From Xanthobacter aminoxidans (GTDB taxonomy: Bacteria; Pseudomonadota; Alphaproteobacteria; Rhizobiales; Xanthobacteraceae): a DNA stretch of 64,000 nt. The position numbers and the translations under genes were made by a program. Every line of letters starts with the position of its first letter. Position 1 is the first letter of the stretch. Location: assembly GCF_023571765.1 (NCBI RefSeq), contig NZ_JAMJXC010000006.1:1-64000 (forward strand), in the 5' to 3' direction. The notes beneath the pieces were generated by a model, which saw only the letters and a list, made by a program, of their open reading frames with translations, searched no databases and was not told where the DNA came from. Positions 1 to 8,502 of the stretch are shown in pieces.

Positions 1-13
1 GCGAGACGACCGT

Positions 14-142
14 GACGCCGGCGGACCCTGAGATGCCCTCGGTCGGCAAGACCCTCCACGTCGCAAGGTCCCGCCGGCGTCCCCGATCCCAATCCCAAGG
101 GATCGACAACGCAACATGCAATCCACGCCGGGCCGACCGGCC
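14..142. other. Tandem stem-loops, possible structured RNA
   Basis: The left edge of the window contains no convincing reading frame but a run of hairpins. GACGCCGGCGGACC (14-27) pairs with GGTCCCGCCGGCGTC (67-81) with one bulged base. Inside that loop GGTC (41-44) pairs with GACC (50-53). CGATCCC (84-90) pairs with GGGATCG (99-105), and GGCCG (131-135) with CGGCC (138-142). This may be the 3' end of an RNA element or terminator of a gene left of the window, on either strand. I do not recognise a known riboswitch. From 143 to 333 I see nothing definable. Confidence 0.35.
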
Positions 143-333
143 GATACCCGGTGAGGTGTTCCCGGCTCGGCCATGACGGCGCGGCGAGATGGTCCGGCTG
201 CCAAAAGACCTTCTCTTCAGCAAACCTCCCTCGCAGCCCCTGCGTCACCGCTCGATACGCGCACCATCGAGGCATTCCAATGTCGGGCGCCCCCTGTTGT
301 CTTCCGTGAAACCTTGATGCCATGATGTTCATG

Positions 334-349
334 CGATGCATTTGCATCG
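334..349. promoter_or_regulatory. Palindrome upstream of flavodoxin gene
   Basis: CGATGCA-TT-TGCATCG is a perfect 7-bp inverted repeat 92 bases before the flavodoxin start. Flavodoxins are often induced when iron is short, and the TGCAT-rich sequence resembles iron-responsive operators of the Fur/Mur type. That assignment is inference only. Confidence 0.35.
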
Positions 350-440
350 TCGATGACTGTTTTAGAGGTGGCCGGAGCCTCGCATCATTCGCGAAGTCTG
401 CGGCGCGTTATTTTGAATCATTCCATAAAGAGACGAGGAC

Positions 441-923
441 ATGATCGTTAACGTGATCTTCGGCTCCGACGGCGGAGCCACCAAGGGCGTTGCGTCCCGG
501 ATTTCCAAGAAGTGCCAGGGCCGCGCGGTGGACATCAAGACGGCGAGCCCGGCCGATTTCGAGAATTGCGAACTGCTCATCCTCGGCTCGCCCACCTATG
601 GCGACGGCACGCTCCAGACCGACTGGGAGGAGCATATCGACAAGCTCCGCGGCGCCCGGCTGAAGGGCAAGAAGGTGGCCCTGTTCGGCACCGGCGATCA
701 GGAGAGCTATCCCGGCTCCTTCGTGGACGCCATGGGCATCCTCTATGACGAGGTGACGGCGCTGGAGGCGGTGGTGGTCGGCTTCACCGACACCAAGGGC
801 TACGACTATCTCAACTCCACCGCCGAGCGCGACGGCAGGTTCGTCGGCCTCGCCCTCGATCAGGACACCCAGTCCGGTCTCACCGACAAGCGAGTGACCG
901 CATGGCTCAGCACCATTCTCTAG
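441..923 (+). CDS. Flavodoxin
   Basis: A 160-residue flavodoxin, a small soluble FMN electron carrier that replaces or supplements ferredoxin. The N-terminus IVNVIFGSDGGATKGVA is the phosphate-binding loop (the usual T/S-x-T-G-x-T is modified to SDGGAT). The FMN-flanking loops are seen as LGSPTYGDGTLQTDW around residues 50-64 and FGTGDQESYPGSFVDAM around 88-104. The length is that of the long-chain type (NifF/FldA). A purine-rich AGACGAGGAC stretch precedes the ATG. It overlaps the downstream DUF2023 gene by 22 bases, so the two are probably translated together. The redox partner is unknown; no nif genes are in the window. Confidence 0.93.
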   Translation: MIVNVIFGSDGGATKGVASRISKKCQGRAVDIKTASPADFENCELLILGSPTYGDGTLQTDWEEHIDKLRGARLKGKKVALFGTGDQESYPGSFVDAMGILYDEVTALEAVVVGFTDTKGYDYLNSTAERDGRFVGLALDQDTQSGLTDKRVTAWLSTIL

Positions 924-1360
924 AAGTTGCCTGCGATCCGCCGCACGAGGCGGAGGCCGGCTGGCCGCCCGCGCCGGTGCGCCTTGCGGTGCCGGAGGAG
1001 GCAGGCGCCATGCAGCGCCTGTTTCACCATCATCTCTACGAGCTGGGGCGGGGCGTGCGGCCGCTGTTCCTGATGACGCTGGCGACACGAGAGCTGCCGC
1101 CGCTTCTGGCGCGGCTGGAGCGGGCCGGCATCGACCATTTCGTGCAGCAGGTGAGCCCGGCCAAGGCCAATCTCTTCTTCGGCCGCGACGCCTTCGTGGC
1201 GGTGGCGCGGGCGTTCGTCACCCGGCCGCTCAACGCCCTGACGGCGGAAGAGGACTTCATGCTGGGGACCCTGCTCGGCTACGACCGCGAGCAGCAATGC
1301 CGCCGCTACCTCACCCGCTCCGGTCGCGGGATGGACCGGCCGGCGCTGGCGGCGGAATAA
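902..1360 (+). CDS. DUF2023 family protein
   Basis: A 152-residue protein whose middle and C-terminal parts match my memory of DUF2023: HHHLYELGRGVRPLFLMT near residue 40 and EEDFMLGTLLGYDREQQCRRY near the C-terminus. The family is small, of unknown function, and commonly found next to flavodoxin genes. Here the ATG lies inside the last 22 bases of the flavodoxin gene, so coupled translation is likely. An accessory or partner role for the flavodoxin is inference. The first 30 residues are Pro/Ala-rich and not part of the conserved core, so the true start may be later. Confidence 0.75.
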   Translation: MAQHHSLEVACDPPHEAEAGWPPAPVRLAVPEEAGAMQRLFHHHLYELGRGVRPLFLMTLATRELPPLLARLERAGIDHFVQQVSPAKANLFFGRDAFVAVARAFVTRPLNALTAEEDFMLGTLLGYDREQQCRRYLTRSGRGMDRPALAAE

Positions 1361-1374
1361 GTCTCTCTTCCTGT

Positions 1375-1481
1375 GTCATCGCCCGGCTGGTCCGGGCGAT
1401 CCACGGTATGGCTGGTTCCCGTCTTCGGCCATCGCACAAGCGGAGCGATGGATCGCCCGGACAAGCCACGGGACATGACGG
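1375..1481. repeat. Intergenic paired inverted repeat, copy A
   Basis: Two GC-rich hairpins face each other: gtcatcGCCCGGctggtCCGGGC at the left and GATCGCCCGGACAAGCC ending in catgacgg at the right. Similar units are at 31213, 54171, 55203, 57895 and 61069. All lie in intergenic space. It is probably a dispersed REP-like palindrome and is not coding, although short frames run through it. Confidence 0.6.
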
Positions 1482-1525
1482 CTAAAGGCGATCGCGTTCC
1501 GGCCGGCGAAGGCCGCGCGCTCCCC

Positions 1526-1885
1526 TCAGACCGCGCCCTCGGCATGGCGGGTCGCGAGCGGCAGGGACGCGGTGGCGAGGAAGGAGCGGTAGCGCCGCCG
1601 GGCATCCATGGCGGTGCCGTTGTCGGAGATGGCCGCTTCCTGCAACTCCGCCAGCGCCCAGGGGGTCGGCTCCACAGGCACGGCGACGATGGCCGGCGCG
1701 GCGCGGGTGGTGATCTCGATCACGTCGTGGGGGGTGAGGGCCTGGAGGGCATGGGCGGCAAGCTGGCGCTGGTAGGCCCGCCGCTCGGGCGACAGCTCTT
1801 CCCACGGCTCCAGCAGCGGATAACGCTGCTGCGAATAGGCGTGCATCGCCCGCGCCATCCGCTCCACCATGTCCGTCGAGACCAT
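1526..1885 (-). CDS. Hypothetical protein
   Basis: A 119-residue protein of unknown function, starting MVSTDMVERMARAMHAYSQQRYP. The internal ATG at 1885 is preferred to the upstream in-frame ATG at 1966, because the added residues are low-complexity. The sequence is acidic to neutral and mostly helical by composition: ERMARAMHAY, WEELSPERRAYQRQLAAHAL, WALAELQEAAI. There is no signal peptide, membrane segment or recognisable motif. It stands alone, facing the transaldolase gene across about 290 bases. Confidence 0.55.
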   Translation of the reverse strand: MVSTDMVERMARAMHAYSQQRYPLLEPWEELSPERRAYQRQLAAHALQALTPHDVIEITTRAAPAIVAVPVEPTPWALAELQEAAISDNGTAMDARRRYRSFLATASLPLATRHAEGAV

Positions 1886-2097
1886 GCCCGCCCCTCGATG
1901 CCCTGACCCTTTGGGTGTGACGGTATCAAGGTGCGCAACCCGAGCGCGTCCCCGTCCTTCCGTCACCGGGAGGATGACCCGGCGGTTCTTTCACGGAGGT
2001 TGCCGCCGGTCCGGCTGACACCGCGCATTCGACTCATGGTGAACACCCCCTTAACGTCACCGATACCCCTCCCGGCAACCTCGGGTGACACCCGGTT

Positions 2098-2128
2098 CGA
2101 ATTGTGAGTCCGGGCGGTGTCCAATTCG
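2098..2128. promoter_or_regulatory. Inverted repeat before transaldolase gene
   Basis: CGAATTG (2098-2104) and CAATTCG (2122-2128) form 7-bp arms separated by 17 bases, ending 48 bases before the chosen transaldolase ATG. It could be an operator or part of the 5' leader; nothing identifies a regulator. Confidence 0.3.
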
Positions 2129-2176
2129 CCGCAAACGGCCTATAGGATGGCCGAAATCGTCAAGGGAGCCGAAGAG

Positions 2177-2926
2177 ATGTCCGTGAAGCTGAGCGACCTG
2201 AAGGTGAAGCTGTTCACCGACGGCGCCGACAAGGCGCAGATCGTGGAAATGGCGAAGCAGCCCCACATCGCCGGCTTCACCACCAACCCCTCTTTGCTGC
2301 GCAAGGCCGGCGTAACCGATTATGAATCCTACGCCCGTGACCTCGTGGCGGCGGTGCCGGACCGGCATATCTCGTTCGAGGTCTTCTCCGACGACATCCC
2401 CGAAATCCGCGCCCAGGCCCGCGTCATCGCCACCTGGGGCGAGCATGTGCATGTGAAGCTCCCGGTCTCCACGACCCGCGGCGAAACCTTGTACGAACTG
2501 GTGCGGGACCTCGTTCAGGACGGCGTGAAGGTGAACCTCACCGCCATCTTCGACGTGCCCCAGGTGGACGAGGGCGTGAAGGCCCTGGCCGGCGGCGCCC
2601 CTTCCATCATCTCGGTTTTCGCCGGCCGGCTGGCCGACCTCGGCATCGACTACAAGCCGGCGATTTCCCGCGCTGTCGAGCTGTCCCGCGCCACGCCGAA
2701 CGTCGAGGTCATCTGGGCCTCCACCCGCGAGGTGTGGAACGTGATCGAGGCGGACGAGATGGGCTGCCACATCATCACCGCCCCCGCCGACGTGCTGAAA
2801 AAGCTGCCGGCGCTGGGTTCGCGCACCGCCGCCGAGCTGTCCCTGGACGCCGTGAAGGCCTTCCGCGCCGACGCCCTCGCCGCCGGCCTGACCCTCGATC
2901 TCAAGGGCCGCGCCGCCGCGGAGTGA
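2177..2926 (+). CDS. Transaldolase / fructose-6-phosphate aldolase family
   Basis: A 249-residue (beta/alpha)8 Schiff-base aldolase of central carbon metabolism. Visible signatures are KLFTDGADK (residues 10-18), TTNPSLLRKAG (34-44), the HVKLPVS strand carrying the Schiff-base lysine near residue 95, SVFAGRLADLG, and WASTREVWN. At 249 residues it is longer than bacterial FSA/TalC (about 220) and shorter than TalB (about 317). It may therefore act as a transaldolase moving dihydroxyacetone between sugar phosphates, or as an FSA-type aldolase. The ATG at 2177 follows GGGAGCCGAAGAG and fits the family N-terminus better than the upstream in-frame GTG at 2117. Confidence 0.88.
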   Translation: MSVKLSDLKVKLFTDGADKAQIVEMAKQPHIAGFTTNPSLLRKAGVTDYESYARDLVAAVPDRHISFEVFSDDIPEIRAQARVIATWGEHVHVKLPVSTTRGETLYELVRDLVQDGVKVNLTAIFDVPQVDEGVKALAGGAPSIISVFAGRLADLGIDYKPAISRAVELSRATPNVEVIWASTREVWNVIEADEMGCHIITAPADVLKKLPALGSRTAAELSLDAVKAFRADALAAGLTLDLKGRAAAE

Positions 2927-3074
2927 GTTTTCACCCCCGCCTGATTACGAACAGGGCACGCCGCGGCATTGCGCAGCAGCGTCGCGCTGTTACACTGGCC
3001 GCAAGGCGCAGCCGGCCGCGGACCTTCGCGGCTGGCCTGAGCGCACGGGACCGCCTTGCGGCGAGGGACAGGAC

Positions 3075-4295
3075 ATGAGGGACGAGACGCACGGGCCCGC
3101 CGGGGGTCCGGAGCAGTCTTGCCGTAGCGGAAACGTTGCCGAGGCAACGGATTCTCCGTTGCGTGCGGGGACGGGTGATGGTCCGAAGGACCAGCCTCCT
3201 GCCGCCCGCCCTTGCGCCACTGCCGCTCCGTCTCAGGATCGGCGGACCGAATCGCGGGCACCGAGCCCGCACGGCATTTATGCCGCCATCGACCTCGGCA
3301 CGAACAATTGCCGCCTCCTGATCGCCCGCCCGACGGCCCGCAGCTTCCGCGTGGTGGATGCCTTTTCGCGCATCGTCCGCCTCGGCGAGGGGCTTGGCGC
3401 CTCCGGCCGGCTGTGCGACGGCGCCATGGAGCGGGCGCTGGGCGCGCTTGAAATCTGCGCCACCAAGATGGATCTGCGCGGCGTCACCCGCGCCCGAATG
3501 GTGGCGACCGAAGCCTGCCGGTCCGCCGTCAACGGCGAGGATTTCTGCTCCCAGGTGGAAGCGCGCACCGGGCTGACGCTGGAGGTGGTGGACCGCCGCA
3601 CCGAGGCGGGTCTCGCTGCCACCGGCTGTGCGCCGCTGGTGGACCCCTCCTGCGAGGGGGCCGTATTGTTCGACATCGGCGGCGGGTCCACGGAAGTGGT
3701 CTGGCTCGGCCGCCGTTCGGCCGGCGATGACGGCCCGCCCCGCGCGCGCATCCGCTCCTGGGTCTCGCTGCCGGTGGGCGTCGTCTCCCTGTCGGAGCGC
3801 CACGGCGGCGTGAAGGTATCGCCGGACGTATTCCACACCATGGTGGACGAGGTGTGCGCCATGCTCGATGGCGTGCGACAGAGCTGGGGCGTGCGCGCTC
3901 CCGCCCGGCTGCATCTTCTCGGCACCTCGGGCACGGTGACGACGGTCGCGGGCATCCATCTCGGTCTCGACCGCTACGATCGCGCCCGTGTCGACGGGGC
4001 CTGGCTCGGCGCCAGCCACATCGAGCAGGTGGTCGAGCGGCTGATGACCATGAGCTTCGAGGAGCGGGTCGCCAATCCCTGCATCGGCGCCCAGCGCGCG
4101 GATCTCGTGCTCGCCGGCTGCGCCATCATGGAGGCGGTGCGCCGTATTTTTCCCGCCGACCGGCTCCGGGTGGCCGATCGCGGGCTGAGGGAGGGGATGC
4201 TGGTGCAGATGATGCGGGCGGACGGCGTGTGGCGGAACGGCCGCTCGGCTGACGGGTTCCATGCGAACGCGCCGAACGGAAGCCGCCCAGCGTGA
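3075..4295 (+). CDS. Ppx/GppA exopolyphosphatase family
   Basis: A 406-residue protein of the Ppx/GppA family, which hydrolyses inorganic polyphosphate and/or pppGpp. After a roughly 65-residue low-complexity N-terminal extension, the ASKHA fold begins with YAAIDLGTNNCRLLIA. It continues with FSRIVRLGEGL, VATEACRSAVNG, LFDIGGGSTEVVW (the second nucleotide loop) and GTSGTVTTVAG. It is short, like the compact alphaproteobacterial members that lack the C-terminal HD domain. Its stop overlaps the GTG start of rlmE (GTGA), so the two are coupled, as in many Rhizobiales. The long N-terminal extension may mean that translation really starts later. Confidence 0.88.
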   Translation: MRDETHGPAGGPEQSCRSGNVAEATDSPLRAGTGDGPKDQPPAARPCATAAPSQDRRTESRAPSPHGIYAAIDLGTNNCRLLIARPTARSFRVVDAFSRIVRLGEGLGASGRLCDGAMERALGALEICATKMDLRGVTRARMVATEACRSAVNGEDFCSQVEARTGLTLEVVDRRTEAGLAATGCAPLVDPSCEGAVLFDIGGGSTEVVWLGRRSAGDDGPPRARIRSWVSLPVGVVSLSERHGGVKVSPDVFHTMVDEVCAMLDGVRQSWGVRAPARLHLLGTSGTVTTVAGIHLGLDRYDRARVDGAWLGASHIEQVVERLMTMSFEERVANPCIGAQRADLVLAGCAIMEAVRRIFPADRLRVADRGLREGMLVQMMRADGVWRNGRSADGFHANAPNGSRPA

Positions 4296-5020
4296 CCACC
4301 CCACCCCGCGGGCCGGACGGCCGGCCGTTGAAGGTGCGCGTCAAGACCTCGCGCGGCCGCACCACATCCCAGCAGAAATGGCTTCAGCGCCAGCTGAACG
4401 ACCCATATGTGGCCCGCGCCAAGCGCGAGGGTTGGCGTTCGCGCGCCGCGTTCAAGCTGATCGAGATAGACGAGAAGGTGAAGCTCCTGAAGCGGGGCAT
4501 GCGCATCGTCGATCTCGGCGCAGCTCCGGGCGGCTGGAGCCAGGTGGCGGCGCAGAAGATCGGCCTGGAGCAGGGGCAGGGCAAGATCGTCGCCATAGAC
4601 TTGCTGGAAATGGACGCCATTCCCGGGGTTGCCTTCGCCCAGATGGACTTCCTCGCCCCCGACGCCCCGCAGCGGCTGATGGAGATGCTCGGCGGGCAGG
4701 CGGACTTCGTGATGTCCGACATGGCGGCCAACGCCACGGGCCACAAGAAGACCGACCATTTGCGGATCGTCGGCCTCGTGGAATTGGCGGCGGACTTCGC
4801 CCGTCAGGTGCTCGCGCCCGGCGGGGCCTTCCTCGCCAAGGTGATCCAGGGCGGAACCGAGGGCACGCTGCTCGCCAACCTCAAGCGGGATTTCGCGCTG
4901 GTGCGCCACATCAAGCCTGCTGCCAGCCGCGCCGATTCGGCAGAACTGTATGTCCTCGCCACCGGCTTCCGGGGAAAAGCCGATGCAGGGGCGGAAGAAA
5001 GCGACGAGGCGGAGAGTTAG
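4292..5020 (+). CDS. rlmE: 23S rRNA (uridine-2'-O) methyltransferase RlmE
   Basis: A 242-residue FtsJ/RrmJ-type methyltransferase that 2'-O-methylates U2552 in the ribosomal A-loop of 23S rRNA. The SAM loop is VDLGAAPGGWSQVAA. The K-D-K-E catalytic tetrad is visible as the lysine in SRAAFKLIEID, D in SDMAANATGHKKTDH, K in LAKVIQGG and E in SAELYVLATGF. A basic N-terminal extension (RVKTSRGRTTSQQKWLQRQ) is typical of the alphaproteobacterial form. GTG start overlapping the ppx stop. Its last four bases overlap the end of the convergent MFS gene. Confidence 0.93.
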   Translation: MTTPPRGPDGRPLKVRVKTSRGRTTSQQKWLQRQLNDPYVARAKREGWRSRAAFKLIEIDEKVKLLKRGMRIVDLGAAPGGWSQVAAQKIGLEQGQGKIVAIDLLEMDAIPGVAFAQMDFLAPDAPQRLMEMLGGQADFVMSDMAANATGHKKTDHLRIVGLVELAADFARQVLAPGGAFLAKVIQGGTEGTLLANLKRDFALVRHIKPAASRADSAELYVLATGFRGKADAGAEESDEAES

Positions 5021-6456
5021 TCTGGCGGCACTTCGCTGCGCGGGTCGTCCAGGTCCGGCTTGCGGGCGGTGAGTGAGGCGCCCGCATCCTTCGGCAGGGG
5101 AATGAAGAAGAAGATGCTGAGCGCGCTTACCGCCGCCACCACGAGGAAGGCAGCGGAGAAGTCGCCCTGCGTCACCGCCACCTCGCCACGGGACGCCCGC
5201 ATGGTTTCCAGCACAAGTCCCGCTACGGCGACGCCGAAGGAGAGCGACACCTGCTGCGCCACGCTGGCGAACGAGGTGGCCCGGCTCATCTCGTCCGGCT
5301 CGACATCGGCATAGCTCAGCGCGTTCAGCGCGGTGAACTGCAGCGAGCGCAGGAAGCCCCCGACCAGCAGCAGCGACGCGATGAGCCAGTGTGGCGTCAA
5401 CGGCGTGAAGGCGGCATTGATCGCGATGAAGCCACTGCACAGGAACACGTTGGCGAGGAGAACCCGTTTGTAGCCGATCCGCCGCAGCAGTTTGGCGGCG
5501 GTGAACTTCATGGCCATCGCCCCGGCTGAGGCGGTGAAGGTGAGCAGGCCCGAGGCAAAGGGCGAAAGGCCGAATGAGAGCTGCAGCATTAGCGGCAGCA
5601 GGAAGGGCATGGCACCGATGCCCACGCGGAACAGGGAGCCGCCCACCACGCCGGCGCGGAAGGTGCCGTGGCGCAGCAGCTTCAAATCCAGCACGGCGTG
5701 TGGTGTGACCCGCGCATGGCGGACATAGAGAAACAGGAAGAACGCCCCCGTGGTGCCGATGGTGAGCGCCGCCCACTGCGGCACCAGCACCTCCTGCCCC
5801 AGCACGGCGAAGCCGAAGACGAGGCCGGCGAGACCGACGCCCGACAGGATCAGGCCCTTGAGGTCGAGCGGCGGTACGTCCTCCTCGCGCACGTTCTCGA
5901 TGAAGCGGGTGGCGAGGAACACGCCCAGCACGCCGATCGGCACATTGATGAAGAAGATGAGGCGCCAGTCGAAATAGGTGGTGATGAAGCCGCCCAGCGG
6001 TGGGCCGAAGACTGGGCCCAGCAGGGCGGGAATGGTGAGCCAGGCGAGGGAAGAGACCAACTCGGACTTGGGCACCGAGCGCAGGATGACGAGCCGCCCC
6101 ACCGGCACCATCATGGCTCCGCCCATTCCCTGGATGATGCGGTAGAGCACGAAGTCCGCCAGCGACGACGACAGCCCGCACAGGATCGAGCCGATGGTGA
6201 ATATGACGATCGCGGAGCGGAAGACCGTGCGCGCGCCGTAGCGGTCGGCGGCCCAGCCGCTGGCCGGGATGAAGACGGCCAGCGAGAGCAGGTATGAGGT
6301 CAGCGCCAGTTTCAGCGCCACGGGGTCCTCGCCGAGGTCGGCGGCGATGGCGGGCAGGGAGGTGGCGATGACGGTCGAGTCCACCTGCTCCATGAAGAGC
6401 GCGCAGGCGACGATGAGCGGGATCAGGATCTGAGGCGGGAGCGCCTTGAGCTGCAT
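5017..6456 (-). CDS. MFS multidrug exporter, EmrB/QacA (DHA2) type
   Basis: A 479-residue inner-membrane proton-coupled drug exporter with about 14 hydrophobic segments. Family marks are the helix-1 motif ALFMEQVDSTVIATSLPAIAADLG, motif A GWAADRYGARTVFR, motif C region IPALLGPVFGPPLGGFI and the helix-7/8 loop LRHGTFRAG. The ATG at 6456 (MQLKALPPQILIPLIV) is chosen over the upstream one at 6510, which adds only Arg/Gly-rich sequence. No membrane-fusion (EmrA) gene is adjacent, so it may act alone or with a distant partner. The substrate cannot be told. Confidence 0.88.
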   Translation of the reverse strand: MQLKALPPQILIPLIVACALFMEQVDSTVIATSLPAIAADLGEDPVALKLALTSYLLSLAVFIPASGWAADRYGARTVFRSAIVIFTIGSILCGLSSSLADFVLYRIIQGMGGAMMVPVGRLVILRSVPKSELVSSLAWLTIPALLGPVFGPPLGGFITTYFDWRLIFFINVPIGVLGVFLATRFIENVREEDVPPLDLKGLILSGVGLAGLVFGFAVLGQEVLVPQWAALTIGTTGAFFLFLYVRHARVTPHAVLDLKLLRHGTFRAGVVGGSLFRVGIGAMPFLLPLMLQLSFGLSPFASGLLTFTASAGAMAMKFTAAKLLRRIGYKRVLLANVFLCSGFIAINAAFTPLTPHWLIASLLLVGGFLRSLQFTALNALSYADVEPDEMSRATSFASVAQQVSLSFGVAVAGLVLETMRASRGEVAVTQGDFSAAFLVVAAVSALSIFFFIPLPKDAGASLTARKPDLDDPRSEVPPD

Positions 6457-6628
6457 CGGCTTACCCTTGGGCCGGCCCGTTCGGGCTCCGGCGTTTCCCC
6501 TTCCCCGCAATAGGCGGAGGAGACGCCCGGATCAACCAGCGTTCGGCGCATGGTCTCGCCCCGATCCTTGCAGCACGGGCAGGGCACACCATATGGACAT
6601 CGGGCCTCAAGGAGGGCCCGGGAAGGCC

Positions 6629-6883
6629 ATGATCTACATTCTCGCCGCTCTGCTGCCGCCCGTCGGTCTGCTGGTGAACGGGCAGCCCATCTCGGCCATC
6701 ATCAATCTGGTGATGATCGTGCCCTGCATCCTGCTCGGGCTGGTTTTCCCCTTGATGTTCCTCGTGCCCTCGGCTCATGCGGTGATTGCGGTGCACATGA
6801 AGCGCACCGATCGCCGCCAGCGGGAGGTTCTGGAGGCCATCCAGCGCTCGGGCGGCGTACCGCCGCGCGACTGGCGCCCCTGA
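6629..6883 (+). CDS. Small YqaE/Pmp3-like membrane protein
   Basis: An 84-residue protein that starts MIYILAALLPPVGLLVNG, matching the LA-x-LLPP-x-G opening of the YqaE/Pmp3 stress-related membrane proteins. Two hydrophobic segments follow (about residues 1-15 and 20-52), ending in AHAVIAV, and then a basic soluble tail KRTDRRQREVLEAI. The second helix is longer than in classic Pmp3. The ATG at 6629 follows GGAGGGCCCGGGAAGG; an in-frame ATG at 6593 lacks such a site. Yeast Pmp3 affects membrane potential under salt stress; the role here is unknown. Confidence 0.6.
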   Translation: MIYILAALLPPVGLLVNGQPISAIINLVMIVPCILLGLVFPLMFLVPSAHAVIAVHMKRTDRRQREVLEAIQRSGGVPPRDWRP

Positions 6884-6918
6884 AGGCAGAGGCGGGGACG
6901 CCCCCGCCTTCTCTGGGA

Positions 6919-7932
6919 CTATTCCACCACCAGAACGATCTTGCCCACGTGCGCGCTCGCATCCATGCGGGCGTGCGCTCCGGCAGCGTCCGTGAGGGGG
7001 AATGTCTCGTCCATCACCGGACGGTACTTTCCGGCGGCGATCAAGGGCAGCACATGCTCGACGATGGCTGCGGAGATGGCCGCTTTCTCGGCGACCGGGC
7101 GCGAGCGCAGGGTGGAGCCGGTGTGGGTGAGGCGCTTCAGCATGAGGCGCATGAAGTCCACCTCGGCCTTCGCGCCCTGCTGGAAGGCGATCTGCACGAT
7201 GCGGCCGTCCTGCGCTGCTGCTTCGTAATTCTTCTGGATGTAGGGACCGCCGATCATGTCGAGGATGACGTTGGCGCCCTTGCCGGCGGTGAAGCTCTTC
7301 ACCTCGGCGACGAAATCCTGCGTCCTGTAGTTCACCGCGAGGTCGGCACCGAGCTTCACGCAGGCAGCGCACTTTTCGTCCGATCCGGCGGTGACGACCA
7401 CGCGGGCACCGAGCGCCTTGGCCAGCTGGATCGCTGTGGTGCCAATGCCGCTCGCTCCGCCGTGCACCAGCAGCGTCTCTCCGGCTTTCAGCCCACCACG
7501 GTCGAACACGTTGCTCCAGACGGTGAAGACGGTCTCAGGCATGGCCGCTGCCTCGGCCATGGAGAGACCTTTGGGAACCGGCAGGGTGGTGGCCTCATGG
7601 GCGGGGCAATATTCCGCATAGCCGCCGCCGGTGACGAGGGCGCACACCTTGTCGCCGATCTTGTAGGTGCTCGCACCCTCGCCCAGCGCCACCACGGTGC
7701 CGGCGATCTCCAGTCCCGGAATGTCGGAGGCGCCGGGCGGCGGCGGGTAGAGCCCCTTGCGCTGCATCACGTCCGGCCGGTTGATGCCTGCTGCCGCAAC
7801 CTTCACCAGCACCTCTCCCGGCGCGGGCTTCGGCACCGGCCTGGGGCCGGGCACCAGCACTTCGGGACCGCCGGGGGCGCTGACGGTGATGGCGGTCATG
7901 GTCTCGGGCAGGGGGACAGCGGCGCTGGACAT
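6919..7932 (-). CDS. NAD(P)H quinone oxidoreductase, PIG3/zinc-type MDR family
   Basis: A 337-residue medium-chain dehydrogenase/reductase. The GroES-like N-terminal half contains VLVKVAAAGINRPDVMQRKGLYPPPPG and IPGLEIAGTVVALG, characteristic of the TP53I3/PIG3-like quinone oxidoreductases, and lacks the catalytic zinc ligands. The Rossmann nucleotide loop is LLVHGGASGIGTTAIQLAKALGA. It probably reduces quinones with NADPH. The ATG at 7932 is preferred to the upstream in-frame one at 7959. It is divergent from the DUF1192 gene, a neighbourhood common in Rhizobiales. Confidence 0.88.
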   Translation of the reverse strand: MSSAAVPLPETMTAITVSAPGGPEVLVPGPRPVPKPAPGEVLVKVAAAGINRPDVMQRKGLYPPPPGASDIPGLEIAGTVVALGEGASTYKIGDKVCALVTGGGYAEYCPAHEATTLPVPKGLSMAEAAAMPETVFTVWSNVFDRGGLKAGETLLVHGGASGIGTTAIQLAKALGARVVVTAGSDEKCAACVKLGADLAVNYRTQDFVAEVKSFTAGKGANVILDMIGGPYIQKNYEAAAQDGRIVQIAFQQGAKAEVDFMRLMLKRLTHTGSTLRSRPVAEKAAISAAIVEHVLPLIAAGKYRPVMDETFPLTDAAGAHARMDASAHVGKIVLVVE

Positions 7933-8074
7933 GGAAAGCTCCGGTGGGGCACCCGGCACGAAGCTCTTCCCAGCCCGGCCACGGCGCGCAAAATAGGGCG
8001 ATCATACAGGAGGCACCCGCGCCTGAGGCAGCGGCGGTCGCCGCGGAGAATAGGGAAGGGGAGGAGCAAAGCCA

Positions 8075-8257
8075 ATGGATGAGGAGATCAAGCCGAAGCC
8101 CGTCGATCCCTTGGCGGTCGCCGACGTGTCGCGTCTGTCGGTGGACGAGATCGAGGCGCGCATTGTCACGCTGAAGGCGGAGATCGCGCGGCTGGAGGCG
8201 GCGCTCGCCTCAAAGCGTGCCTCACGCGCGGCGGCGGATGCGGCGTTCAAGCTGTAG
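8075..8257 (+). CDS. DUF1192 family protein
   Basis: A 60-residue acidic protein with the conserved core LSVDEIEARIVTLKAEIARLEAAL, a short coiled coil, followed by a Lys/Arg/Ala tail. It matches DUF1192, a small family restricted mainly to alphaproteobacteria and of unknown function. The ATG follows GGGAAGGGGAGGAGC, a strong ribosome-binding site. Confidence 0.88.
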   Translation: MDEEIKPKPVDPLAVADVSRLSVDEIEARIVTLKAEIARLEAALASKRASRAAADAAFKL

Positions 8258-8425
8258 GGACGGAAATGGCAGTTGGACCCTGCGCTTGCGCCGGGGCCTT
8301 TAGCGCGGAATGGGCGCGGCTAGCCGGTTAGCATTAACGCGGCGTTAATATCCGGCGCGCATTCTGATGTTGTCCGTCGGAAAAGATCCTCCCCGGACTT
8401 CTGGCAGCTCTCCCTGTCGGACTGC

Positions 8426-8450
8426 GAGCCGCCGCAAGGCGGCTCTTCTT
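8426..8450 (+). terminator. Possible terminator after DUF1192 gene
   Basis: GAGCCGCC-gcaa-GGCGGCTC (8426-8445) is a perfect 8-bp stem with a 4-base loop, followed by TTCTT. It fits a weak rho-independent terminator for the DUF1192 transcript, 170 bases past its stop. Confidence 0.5.
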
Positions 8451-8502
8451 TGGCCAGCCCCCGATATCCCCAGTCTGATCAGTGCAGTTCCCCTTTACGG
8501 GG

